From Myxosarcina sp. GA_180221_E-2-1-MAG-40_15 (GTDB lineage: Bacteria; Cyanobacteriota; Cyanobacteriia; Cyanobacteriales; Xenococcaceae): DNA of 39,444 nucleotides. The notes below the pieces were generated by a model. That model was not told where the DNA came from and did no database searches. It was given only the letters and a program-made list of their open reading frames with translations. The DNA lies in the NCBI GenBank assembly GCA_020692205.1, contig JAIMKV010000032.1, positions 9,669-49,112 of the forward strand, read 5' to 3'. The translations under genes and the position numbers were made by a program. Positions 1 to 9,051 of the stretch are shown here, one piece after another; position 1 is the first letter of the stretch; every line of letters starts with the position of its first letter.

Positions 1-34
1 GATCGCGAGGACGACCAGGCTTTTGCGAAACCAT
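1..34 (-). CDS. Partial CDS, N-terminus of an unknown leftward gene
   Basis: An ATG at 34 reading leftward opens a frame that runs off the window edge after 11 codons (MVSQKPGRPRD). The Gly-Arg-Pro-Arg run is common at the N-terminus of TetR-like regulators and in AT-hook-like basic tails, but 11 residues cannot fix a family. No clear Shine-Dalgarno sequence precedes it. It would be divergent from msrP, sharing the 367-base region between them. Confidence 0.35.
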   Translation of the reverse strand, partial: MVSQKPGRPRD

Positions 35-401
35 AAATTTAATCAATTAACGTGCTTTTACTTCTTTATTGTGGAAAATTGTGGAAAAAGATTAATTTCT
101 CGCCATCTAACGAAAGCCAGATTAAGCTCATCCGTTGGTTTAATAATTGATTATTTGATTATTACTATAATTTATGGCGCGATCGCTTTTTGCAAGTAGC
201 CTAATACCCAATCAAGACACGGTTAAAAATTGATAATCTGACGTTATTTAGTAAATCGCCACACCTGTGACTTCTGATTTAAACAGATTAATCTTCTATT
301 TAATCAGTTCAACGATCGCTATTGATTATGAGCTATGGATCATATTTGTCTACAATTAATAAGGCTTGCCTTTGATTTAAGCAATTTATTATTTATCTCT
401 A
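35..401. other. Intergenic region between two divergent genes
   Basis: This 367-base AT-rich stretch probably holds promoters for the partial leftward gene and for msrP. An exact tandem 10-bp repeat (ATTGTGGAAA twice) lies at 68-87, and a TATAAT hexamer is present near 166-171 without a well-spaced -35 box. One HIP1-type GCGATCGC lies near 178-185. I see no gene or RNA here. Confidence 0.5.
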
Positions 402-1397
402 ATGACATTGATTCGTATCCCAGAATCGTGGGAGATATCTGAAAATCAGATTACTCCTGCCAGACTTTATTATAGTCGCCGTAGCTTTATCCAAACTCTT
501 ATTGGTGCAGGTATTGGTGCTAGTTTGTTACCTTTAGCGGGATGTCAATCGGGTATAGGCAAATCGGCTTCAGAAACAGAATTAGAAAAAACGATTAATC
601 TGCCCAAAATAGACTCATTTACCAACAACCCCGATTTTCGTAGCGTAGGTCGTCCAATCGCCGACGAGAAAGTTGCAGCCCAATACAACAATTTCTATGA
701 GTATGGTGGTACTAAAAAAATTTGGTTAGACGCACAGAAGCTACCTACAGAAAACTGGAAAGTTGAAGTTGCGGGGTTGGTAAACAATCCTCGTACCTAT
801 GATCTCGATGATCTAAAACAGAAATTTCCTCTAGAAGAAAGGATTTATCGCTTTCGCTGTGTCGAAGCTTGGTCGATGGTTTTGCCTTGGATTGGTTTTC
901 CGATGAAAGCATTATTAGAGGATGTTGAACCAACTACTAAAGCTAAATATGTCAGCTTTACCTCCTTTTATGACCCTGAAATTACTATTGGACCAAATTT
1001 TCATCTTGGTTCACTACCTTGGCCTTACACCGAAGGATTGAGAATTGAGGAGATGGCCAACGATCTAGCGTTCTTTGCTGTGGGCATATACGGTCATGAT
1101 TTGCCTAAGCAACATGGCGCACCATTACGCATGGTCACTCCTTGGAAATATGGCTTTAAGGGGGCAAAATCAATCGTCAAAATCGAATTTTTGGCTCAAC
1201 AGCCTGCCACCTATTGGAATACTCTTGATCCTAACGAATATAAGTTTGAAGCAAACGTCGATCCTAATGTACCTCATCCGCGATGGTCACAAGCCACCGA
1301 AAAGTTTATCAGTACTGGTCCTGGCTTATCTTGGGAGATCAAGGAAACTCTACCTTACAACGGTTATGAAGAGTATGTAGCTGGTTTGTATGCCTAA
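402..1397 (+). CDS. msrP: Protein-methionine-sulfoxide reductase catalytic subunit MsrP (YedY family)
   Basis: This is a molybdopterin-dependent oxidoreductase of 331 residues, the usual length for MsrP, which reduces methionine sulfoxide in exported proteins. The N-terminus carries a twin-arginine signal (SRRSFI, residues 25-30) followed by a hydrophobic stretch, so the folded protein should be exported by Tat. The signal ends in Leu-Ala-Gly-Cys (45-48), which resembles a lipobox, so it may be membrane-anchored. The sulfite-oxidase-type fold contains the expected molybdenum-ligand cysteine at about residue 153 in FRCVEAW. The ATG start keeps the whole signal. No gene for the haem membrane partner MsrQ (YedZ) is adjacent; the next gene is mltA. 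Confidence 0.93.
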   Translation: MTLIRIPESWEISENQITPARLYYSRRSFIQTLIGAGIGASLLPLAGCQSGIGKSASETELEKTINLPKIDSFTNNPDFRSVGRPIADEKVAAQYNNFYEYGGTKKIWLDAQKLPTENWKVEVAGLVNNPRTYDLDDLKQKFPLEERIYRFRCVEAWSMVLPWIGFPMKALLEDVEPTTKAKYVSFTSFYDPEITIGPNFHLGSLPWPYTEGLRIEEMANDLAFFAVGIYGHDLPKQHGAPLRMVTPWKYGFKGAKSIVKIEFLAQQPATYWNTLDPNEYKFEANVDPNVPHPRWSQATEKFISTGPGLSWEIKETLPYNGYEEYVAGLYA

Positions 1398-1563
1398 AAA
1401 ATATAGCGGTTTTGATTTAAATAAGATAAGGTCGATACTCTAGTTTTGGTTAGTAGTTAGACTCTTATTGCCATAACTTTATGAATAGGTTTTTTGTCTG
1501 GAACAGCAACTTGACTTTTCCTGCAGGAAAATCTCCCATTAATAGCCAAGATCTAAGGCAATA

Positions 1564-2811
1564 ATGAGAAAATCAATTTTTACTTGGGGTTGGAGTTTAG
1601 GTATATTCGCCGTAACTTCTTGGGGGCAAGTAGCTGCTGTTCCCCTGCGCCAAATTGCACCAGAAAAACTGAGGTATGTTGGCTTTGATGATAAATTAAG
1701 CGTTAATCAGGCTGATCTAGAAAAAGCTACTATCTGTCCCTGGCAGATCGATCCTAAGTGTCCTGTACTTGAACCAAAAAATAAAACGACCTCAGACTGG
1801 GACGAGTCTCAACGTCAGGCTTTACTAACAGCGGTCGATCATAGTCTGGATTATTTAACTACACCAAAGGCAGTTGAAAGCTATCGTCAACAAGCTAATG
1901 CTGAATTTAATTTAGAACGGGTTAAGCGATCGCTCTGGCGCTTTAAAGAGTTATTGTTAATGACCGAATCTCCCGCTGCATTAGACCAAGCGGTTAAAGC
2001 GGAATTCGTCTTTTATCAATCTGTGGGCAATCAACAGGGTCAAGTTGAGTTTACTGGTTATTTTGAACCTGCCTATACTGCTAGTCGGGTTCGTACCGCT
2101 GAATATCGCTATCCTCTGTATCGTAAACCAGCTGGCTTTAATCGTTGGTCACTGCCTCATCCTACCCGCGCTCAGTTAGAAGGTAAAGATGGGTTAGCCA
2201 GCCACAAAAGCCTGTTAAAAGGTCATGAGCTGGTTTGGTTAAGCGATCGCCTACAAGCCTTTTTGGTACAGGTACAGGGGTCAGCTAGACTAAAAATGAC
2301 CGATGGTACGACGATGACCTTGGGCTACGATGGTACAACTAGTTATCCCTATGTCAGTATTGGTGGTGAACTAGTAAAAGATGGTGTGTTTGACCAAGAA
2401 GCATTGAGCTTACCGAAACTCCTAAACTATTTTGCAGTTAATCCTCAACAGCTAGACCAGTATCTCCCCCGCAACAACCGCTTTATTTTCTTCCGCGAAA
2501 CCGCTGGTAAACCGCCAACTGGTAGTTTAGGTGTTCCCGTTACGGGCGATCGCTCGATTGCTACTGATAAATCGATCATGCCTCCTGGTGCCTTGGCTTT
2601 GATTGTTGCGCCTATTCCCGATGTCGAAACCACAAGCAGGATTGATACTAGAGTAGTCAGTCGCTATGTCTTAGATCAAGATACAGGGAGTGCCATTAAA
2701 GGTGCAGGCAGAGTAGATATTTTCTTGGGTAGCGGAGAAGTTGCTGGAGCAAGAGCAGGACTACTAAATGGTAAAGGTAATTTATTTTATTTATTACTTA
2801 AAGATAATTAA
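1564..2811 (+). CDS. mltA: Membrane-bound lytic murein transglycosylase A
   Basis: A 415-residue MltA-family enzyme that cleaves the MurNAc-GlcNAc bond of peptidoglycan, forming 1,6-anhydro ends. Residues 1-26 form a signal peptide ending near VAA, with no lipobox cysteine. The MltA barrel is recognisable from the segments FTGYFEP and FLVQVQGSARL and the glycine-rich YDGTTSYPYVSIGG. The C-terminal 3D domain is seen in the DQDTGSAIKGAGRVDIF segment and contains the conserved aspartates. It lies 166 bases after msrP on the same strand. Both act outside the inner membrane, but the gap suggests separate transcription. A structured repeat, not a canonical terminator, follows it. Confidence 0.93.
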   Translation: MRKSIFTWGWSLGIFAVTSWGQVAAVPLRQIAPEKLRYVGFDDKLSVNQADLEKATICPWQIDPKCPVLEPKNKTTSDWDESQRQALLTAVDHSLDYLTTPKAVESYRQQANAEFNLERVKRSLWRFKELLLMTESPAALDQAVKAEFVFYQSVGNQQGQVEFTGYFEPAYTASRVRTAEYRYPLYRKPAGFNRWSLPHPTRAQLEGKDGLASHKSLLKGHELVWLSDRLQAFLVQVQGSARLKMTDGTTMTLGYDGTTSYPYVSIGGELVKDGVFDQEALSLPKLLNYFAVNPQQLDQYLPRNNRFIFFRETAGKPPTGSLGVPVTGDRSIATDKSIMPPGALALIVAPIPDVETTSRIDTRVVSRYVLDQDTGSAIKGAGRVDIFLGSGEVAGARAGLLNGKGNLFYLLLKDN

Positions 2812-2855
2812 GAATACAAATAAATACTTACAAATACTTAATTTTTCCTACCCTG

Positions 2856-2973
2856 GTCAGAGAGACCCCGCCGCGAAACAACATCAACCGAGGGGCTGAC
2901 TCTGACTTCGTGAAGAATAACCAAAGCGATCGCTTCTCTTGCCGTGAGTCCACTCCCTTTAAATTGGTATCAG
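2856..2973. repeat. Structured repeat-like island with long hairpin
   Basis: GTCAGAG (2856-2862) pairs with CTCTGAC (2900-2906), and CCCC (2866-2869) pairs with GGGG (2892-2895) inside it, giving a two-part stem-loop. A small CTTCGTGAAG dyad and a HIP1 octamer follow. The island ends with CTTTAAATTGGTATCAG (2957-2973), closely matching the end of the MITE-like repeat at 36570-36720. It looks like a dispersed-repeat relic between convergent mltA and pgm. Confidence 0.4.
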
Positions 2974-2985
2974 TTAAAATTAATC

Positions 2986-3016
2986 AAAAAAAGGTCGCTG
3001 TTGAACTAAACGACCT
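2986..3016 (-). terminator. Rho-independent terminator of phosphoglucomutase
   Basis: Reading leftward, AGGTCG and CGACCT form a 6-bp stem around a 13-base loop and are followed at once by seven T residues. It starts 28 bases beyond the pgm stop codon, where a terminator for that gene is expected. Confidence 0.8.
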
Positions 3017-3043
3017 CTCAAAACGTACCTATTGAATCAGAAT

Positions 3044-4977
<1,934 letters not shown>

Positions 4978-5175
4978 CTACTTTTGGTTACTGTCAATAG
5001 CTAATTCGGTGATGGAAATACCCATCAATTTGGCACTGCCTAATGTGGGAAAGCTGCTATCGCAGGTATATGTTTTGCCGACCGTATCTACCACGCTGAA
5101 ACGATAAGTTTGATCGCTACAGTAATAAACCAAAAGAGTACAGTTATTGATTCCGACTAAAGTTTTAATCGTCAT
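4978..5175 (-). CDS. Small conserved protein, paralogue of the 30699-30902 gene
   Basis: A 65-residue protein that I do not recognise by function. It aligns without gaps to the protein at 30699-30902 over the first 52 residues with about 22 identities by eye, sharing G-I, T-L-L-x-Y, D-Q-x-Y-R-F-S, D-x-x-G and D-S-x-F-x-T. The alternating hydrophobic pattern suggests a small beta-rich fold; there is no signal peptide or membrane segment. The ATG has a good AGGA ribosome-binding site. It sits 47 bases after another tiny gene (5223-5405) on the same strand, so the two may be co-transcribed. Confidence 0.72.
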   Translation of the reverse strand: MTIKTLVGINNCTLLVYYCSDQTYRFSVVDTVGKTYTCDSSFPTLGSAKLMGISITELAIDSNQK

Positions 5176-5222
5176 TTTCCTGGTTTAAATTTGAGGGGTA
5201 AATTAAGATTCAAACTAAACTT

Positions 5223-5405
5223 TTATGCAGCTTGTTCGACTATTAAGCGTGAATCCTGGTGAGTATCTATACTCACTTGTTTTCTTTCTCTCAGCAATTC
5301 CAACACCCTAAGACAGGTATCATAACAACCAATAGTGGCTAATAGCTTATTTTCTGCGTAAATTCCCCATCTTTGATTAGGGAGCTGCTCAATTGAATAG
5401 CTCAT
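5223..5405 (-). CDS. Small cyanobacterial protein of unknown function
   Basis: A 60-residue acidic/basic mixed protein beginning MSYSIEQLPNQRWGIYAENK, with a predicted beta-hairpin N-terminal half (RWGIYAENKLLATIG) and a helical second half (CLRVLELLRERKQ). I do not recognise its function. Similar short proteins with an N-terminal Q-R-W-G-x-Y/F-A pattern occur in cyanobacteria to my recollection, but I cannot verify that here. No strong Shine-Dalgarno sequence is visible. Two dyads lie upstream, AATTCC-AC-GGAATT at 5470-5483 and GAGGT-N6-ACCTC at 5491-5506, which could be regulatory. Confidence 0.55.
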   Translation of the reverse strand: MSYSIEQLPNQRWGIYAENKLLATIGCYDTCLRVLELLRERKQVSIDTHQDSRLIVEQAA

Positions 5406-5469
5406 ATTAAGTTTTTATGCCATGAGATCTACTTACATTAAGATCTGTGACGCATAATATTTAAACCGT

Positions 5470-5506
5470 AATTCCACGGAATTGTGTTTCGAGGTTAAAT
5501 TACCTC
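5470..5506. promoter_or_regulatory. Pair of short dyads upstream of the tiny-gene pair
   Basis: AATTCC and GGAATT flank a 2-base centre at 5470-5483, and GAGGT and ACCTC flank a 6-base centre at 5491-5506. Both lie 65-101 bases upstream of the 60-residue gene. They resemble operator half-sites, but no regulator is assigned. Confidence 0.25.
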
Positions 5507-5690
5507 AGTAGATTTACACAAGTCCCAAGCAAGCTTACTTTAGCAATAAGTATCTTGACTCAATTAACTATTTAGCTGCGATGTGTCGCTAACTAGTTAA
5601 TTGCTCGATGATTAATTTCTTAGTCTTAAGAAGATCTTCACCCATAGCATCGGGATTATTTCTACGGCGATCACATTCTGCTTGTCGGAC

Positions 5691-6107
5691 TTATTTTTTA
5701 GTCTTGAGACGCTCACTAATATTGTCTAGCTGTGCTTGGCTACTGACAGGAGAACGAGGTGCAGGTAATTCAGTGTTGGGCCAATTATCCAAATCACTAC
5801 AGGCGCAGTCTAAAGGTTGAGTCCCTACTTCAACTACTGGTACAGGCATCGCACATCTGGCGCATTGATCTATAGTCCACGCTGAGGAAAACAAGTCTTC
5901 TATAGTAGCCGAACTTCCTTCCAAATAGCAGTCTTTACCACCAATGCTAATGACTTTCTCCCAGCAGGCTTCAAACTCTGGGGTAAAGCGATCGCCTTGA
6001 ATAACTTTTTCTGGGAGTAGTTCTGCTTTGCCATTATTCCAAATTAGCTTTTTGCCTAACTGAAACCAGTGAGCGAGATAGGTTTTGACTTGTGTTGTTG
6101 ATGCCAT
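5691..6107 (-). CDS. Conserved hypothetical protein with continued frame after the stop
   Basis: A 138-residue soluble protein, start chosen at the ATG at 6107 because AAGGA lies 8 bases upstream; a longer frame to 6170 has no such signal. The middle has a cysteine-rich patch (CARCAMP then CAC) that could bind a metal, and the first third contains HWFQLGKKLIWNNGK. I do not recognise a function. The frame does not end at its TAA (5691-5693): the next 33 codons stay open and read like protein (VRQAECDRRRNNPDAMGEDL, then LKTKKLIIEQLTS) until TAG at 5589-5591. Either a nonsense mutation has shortened the protein or the stop is read through. It lies 107 bases downstream of cobU on the same strand. 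Confidence 0.65.
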   Translation of the reverse strand: MASTTQVKTYLAHWFQLGKKLIWNNGKAELLPEKVIQGDRFTPEFEACWEKVISIGGKDCYLEGSSATIEDLFSSAWTIDQCARCAMPVPVVEVGTQPLDCACSDLDNWPNTELPAPRSPVSSQAQLDNISERLKTKK

Positions 6108-6214
6108 ATCGTATATCCTTAATTTTGCTAACCTACTACAGATGCCTGGTTGCCTCCAATAGGCTTTCATTTACGATCATAATTGTTAGATCGCTTGAGA
6201 TAGTAATATGTTAG

Positions 6215-6772
6215 CTAGATTTCATATTTGCTTAAGGGTTCACCCAACAAACTAAGATTAAGCACGTGTCCGCCAGCTACAAGATAGGTTGGATCAGCAA
6301 TGTTGCCGATTTGCCGCGATAAATATCCCAGGCGATCGCGAAACAGTCGCCCCAGAGGATAGGCAGGTACAATACCCCATCCTGTTTCTTCTCCAACTAA
6401 AATGGTTTCGGCTGGGGTATTTTGCAAGCTTGATAAGAAGCGATCGCTGATGTTTTGCCACTCAATTTGATCTGACTCCAGAAAATTTGCGACCCAAGTG
6501 CCTAAAGAATCAATTAATAAACATTCTGCTGCCAACGACTTTTCGATATATAATGGCAGATCTTCTGATGCTGTTACAGTACGCCAGTGTGAGGGTCGTC
6601 TTTGCTGGTGTCGAATTATTCTGGCTTGCCATTCGCGATCGCGATCGTCTTCCTTTGCTGTAGCAATGTAAACAACCAATTTATCGGTCTTGGCTGCCAG
6701 TGTCTCGGCAAATTCACTTTTGCCCGAATTTGAAGGTCCTAAAATTAGCCTGATTTTTTGGGTGTTGGACAT
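6215..6772 (-). CDS. cobU: Bifunctional adenosylcobinamide kinase / adenosylcobinamide-phosphate guanylyltransferase
   Basis: A 185-residue CobU/CobP enzyme that phosphorylates adenosylcobinamide and then transfers GMP to give adenosylcobinamide-GDP, in the nucleotide-loop assembly of (pseudo)cobalamin synthesis. The P-loop GPSNSGKS is at residues 12-19. The second nucleotide-binding segment LLIDSLGTWVANFL and the typical EETGWGIVP motif are present. Length is normal for the family. It may be co-transcribed with the downstream conserved protein, 107 bases away. I see no cobalamin riboswitch in its leader. Confidence 0.94.
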   Translation of the reverse strand: MSNTQKIRLILGPSNSGKSEFAETLAAKTDKLVVYIATAKEDDRDREWQARIIRHQQRRPSHWRTVTASEDLPLYIEKSLAAECLLIDSLGTWVANFLESDQIEWQNISDRFLSSLQNTPAETILVGEETGWGIVPAYPLGRLFRDRLGYLSRQIGNIADPTYLVAGGHVLNLSLLGEPLSKYEI

Positions 6773-7330
6773 CTAAATTTAACTAAATAAGGCTGGCTCA
6801 CTACAAGTAAAACTAAGCCAATCAGTTGCTCGGTTAATCTTAATTATTGTCAAATTACAACCTTGATATCTTGAATATTTCTTTAATTAATTTTTCACTT
6901 GGAAAATTAATCACCTCTGAATAACTAAAAAACGAACTGATATTAAATCACCGAATAACTTCTGATATTTACTAGCGTGGCAAAATTATTAAAAAGAATT
7001 TTCGCTTGAGTAATTCGTCTCTAACATTTTTGAACGCTCAAAGTCAAGATTGCTAATCAGCTATTTTAAACAAATTGTTATTTAATCTAATTTGCAACCT
7101 GGATTTAAAGTCAAATTAAGCAACAAAGTATTTTTCAACAAAATTACCGATTTGTCACCTTATACTAAATAATTTAAACTAAAATCTAGGATATTATCAA
7201 AAAAAACTAATTATCAAAAAAAATTGTGACAACAGTGTGAATAAACGGTATATTTTTTATAATGACAATTAAGACCAAATAATATAATGTTTAATTTGGC
7301 ATAAACATTGAAGAAAAATTTGAACTAACT
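6773..7330. other. Long AT-rich intergenic region between cobU and cyAbrB
   Basis: This 558-base stretch between divergent cobU and the cyAbrB-type gene is strikingly AT-rich and has no open frame of note. Near its right end are candidate promoter elements for the regulator gene (7226-7288). It may hold a long 5' leader or binding sites for the regulator itself, since AbrB-type proteins favour AT-rich DNA, but that is inference. Confidence 0.5.
7226..7288 (+). promoter_or_regulatory. Candidate promoters of the cyAbrB gene
   Basis: GTGACA (7226-7231) and TATATT (7249-7254) are separated by 17 bases, matching sigma-70 spacing. A second TATAAT (7283-7288) follows ATGACA (7262-7267) with a short 15-base spacer. 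Transcription from them would give leaders of roughly 70 and 35 bases. Confidence 0.35.
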
Positions 7331-7723
7331 ATGAGCGAAACTGCTACAGCCCCATTAACAGGAAAAGCATTACTTCAAAAAGTAAAAGAGCTGTCTCATT
7401 TACCAAGACGTGAAACCGCAAAAAAATGCGGATATTATACAACCACCAAAGATAAACAAACGCGCGTAAACTTAACTGATTTTTACGATGCAGTGCTTGC
7501 TGCCAAGGGAGTTCCTTTAGATCCAGAAGGAGCAAAAGACGGTCGTGGGCGCGAACCTACTTATCGAGTAAGCGTTCATAAAAACGGTCAAATTGTTATT
7601 GGTTCTACTTATACCCAAGCTATGGGTTTAAAAGAAGGCGACAAATTTGAAATCAAGCTAGGTTACAAGCACATTCATCTCAAACAAATTGACGGTGAAG
7701 AAAATGGAGCATCAGAAAATTAA
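7331..7723 (+). CDS. cyAbrB-family transcriptional regulator
   Basis: A 130-residue cyanobacterial AbrB-like protein. The N-terminal half (LTGKALLQKVKELSHLPRRE, then CGYYTTTKDKQTRVNLTDFY) is the hallmark region of the cyAbrB family. The C-terminal half is an AbrB-type DNA-binding swapped-hairpin domain (YRVSVHKNGQIVIGSTYTQA followed by GLKEGDKFEIKLG). In cyanobacteria these regulators affect nitrogen and carbon metabolism and redox genes. Two clades exist, and I cannot assign this one to either with certainty. The long AT-rich leader suggests autoregulation or nucleoid-like binding. It is probably monocistronic, since a protease gene follows after 78 bases. Confidence 0.9.
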   Translation: MSETATAPLTGKALLQKVKELSHLPRRETAKKCGYYTTTKDKQTRVNLTDFYDAVLAAKGVPLDPEGAKDGRGREPTYRVSVHKNGQIVIGSTYTQAMGLKEGDKFEIKLGYKHIHLKQIDGEENGASEN

Positions 7724-7801
7724 TCGTTAATAACCCGGTTTTTTGATGAAAACTTGCTTTTTTTTAGCTGAGATAATCTACTGCCACCTAAATTACTCAA
7801 G

Positions 7802-8614
7802 ATGTTAAACGCATCATGGTTTAAAGTACTTACCTTTTTTGGAGTATGGGCTACTATCTGGTTGCCGATTGCCTTATTGGTATCTCGATTTATCGACTGG
7901 CAACCAAGTAAAATCATGACACCTCAGCAAAAGCTAGTTTTGTTATCATCTCTTTATATTCTTATTCCTGTAGTAATCGGATGGAAAATAAAAGCAGAAT
8001 CTTTGTCTTTTGCTGCTCTTGGTTTAAGCCCATTATCCAAGACTACTGGACATATATTATTAGGATTAACCCTTAGTCTTGTCAGTTTAATTATTGTCTT
8101 TGGTTTAGAAACCGCTTTTAATTTTATTAGCTGGCATCAGCAGAATGTGCCGCGACTGATTCCTTTATTTTTTCCCATTTTAGGTTTAAGTTTACTGATT
8201 AGCTTAGTTGAAGAAACAGTATTTCGGGGATACGTGTTTAGCACTTTATCGATTGATCACTCTTGTTGGATAGCTGCAATAATATCGAGTACAATTTTTG
8301 CTCTGCTACATTTAATTTGGGAAAGAAAGCAGACTCTACCTCAAATACCAGGTTTGTGGTTGATGGGAATGGTGTTGATAGCTGCAAGAGTGCTTGGAGA
8401 TGGCAGCATCTATTTCGCTCTAGGGCTTCATGCTGGATGGATTTGGGGTCTAACCTGTATTGACTCGGCAGAATTAATCACCTATAGCTATCAAAGTCAC
8501 TGGCTTACAGGAATAAACCAGCAACCGTTAGCAGGAATCGCTGGCATGTTTTGCCTGGCTATCACTGGAATAGCCATTTGGGGAATCATCGACAGTAAGC
8601 TGTTGTGGTTTTGA
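7802..8614 (+). CDS. CPBP-family intramembrane glutamic protease (CAAX protease-like)
   Basis: A 270-residue polytopic membrane protein with about seven hydrophobic segments. The ABI/CPBP signature is complete: EETVFRG at residues 137-143, a histidine in FALLH (170) and a histidine in ALGLHAG (210), which together form the glutamate/histidine catalytic site. Members cleave membrane peptides or CAAX-like tails, and in bacteria some process or confer immunity to bacteriocins. The substrate is unknown here and no bacteriocin gene is nearby. It is convergent with the start-less ORF at 8641-8886. Confidence 0.88.
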   Translation: MLNASWFKVLTFFGVWATIWLPIALLVSRFIDWQPSKIMTPQQKLVLLSSLYILIPVVIGWKIKAESLSFAALGLSPLSKTTGHILLGLTLSLVSLIIVFGLETAFNFISWHQQNVPRLIPLFFPILGLSLLISLVEETVFRGYVFSTLSIDHSCWIAAIISSTIFALLHLIWERKQTLPQIPGLWLMGMVLIAARVLGDGSIYFALGLHAGWIWGLTCIDSAELITYSYQSHWLTGINQQPLAGIAGMFCLAITGIAIWGIIDSKLLWF

Positions 8615-8640
8615 ACCAAATGAGTAGTTCATATAAATAG

Positions 8641-8886
8641 CTATTGGCTCGACACCAAATCTGATGCTGTTTCATCAATTCCTGCAGCATAATAGACCGC
8701 TTTCACTTTGCCCGCATCATACAGCCCAATTAAAATTTCTAAACGCTCATTACTCCCAGATATATCTCTGGTAGGGTTACTTTCCTCCACAGCTAGCCAC
8801 TTGCCATAATTGGTAGCAATAGGTTTCCAGGTGAGACTAACAACCGATAATAAGCCTAAAAGAAATAGAAAAGATATTTTATTGAC
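8641..8886 (-). pseudogene. Start-less small ORF, probable degraded secreted or membrane protein
   Basis: A leftward frame of 81 codons after an upstream TAA (8887-8889), with no ATG, and no GTG or TTG near its 5' end. It reads NKISFLFLLGLLSVVSLTW at the N-terminus, a signal-peptide or membrane-anchor pattern, followed by a soluble region containing NYGKWLAVEE, LEILIGLYDAGKVKAVYYAA and GIDETASDL. The coding quality is good, with no internal stop and conservative codon use. The position where a start codon is expected reads GTC-AAT-AAA. Either the start was mutated or the 5' end was replaced by the hairpin sequence lying just upstream at 8905-8970. I do not recognise the family. Confidence 0.55.
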
Positions 8887-8904
8887 TTATCTTTAATGTC
8901 AAAA

Positions 8905-8970
8905 GAAGACTCCCACTAAAATGAAAGACGAAATAATAGTGGAGTCGATCATTTAGTGGTGGGAGTCTTC
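8905..8970 (-). terminator. Long imperfect hairpin, probable chlB terminator
   Basis: The arms 8905-8924 and 8949-8970 pair over about 19 bp, with a CAC bulge and one extra A, around a 24-base loop. Reading leftward from chlB, the stem ends in GTCTTC followed by TTTT, as in a rho-independent terminator. The loop holds a third partial copy of the stem motif (AGTGGAGTC), so the element may have arisen by duplication or be a MITE remnant. Confidence 0.55.
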
Positions 8971-9051
8971 AAAAGTTAATCAACCGTTGTCTCGTAATTA
9001 ACTAACAATTAAATAATTAGAGTTTATGTTGCTCAATGTTTAATCGCTGAC

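Noticed and set aside
5608-5820. A rightward 70-codon frame with LVLRRS repeats.
   Set aside because: It is antisense to the conserved protein and its continued frame; the repeat arises from the LKTKK-coding similarity on the other strand.
6108-6170. A 21-residue extension of the conserved protein at 5691-6107.
   Set aside because: The ATG at 6107 has an AAGGA site at good spacing and the upstream codons look random.
6773-6900. A cobalamin riboswitch in the cobU leader.
   Set aside because: I could not find the conserved B12-box or a plausible aptamer fold.
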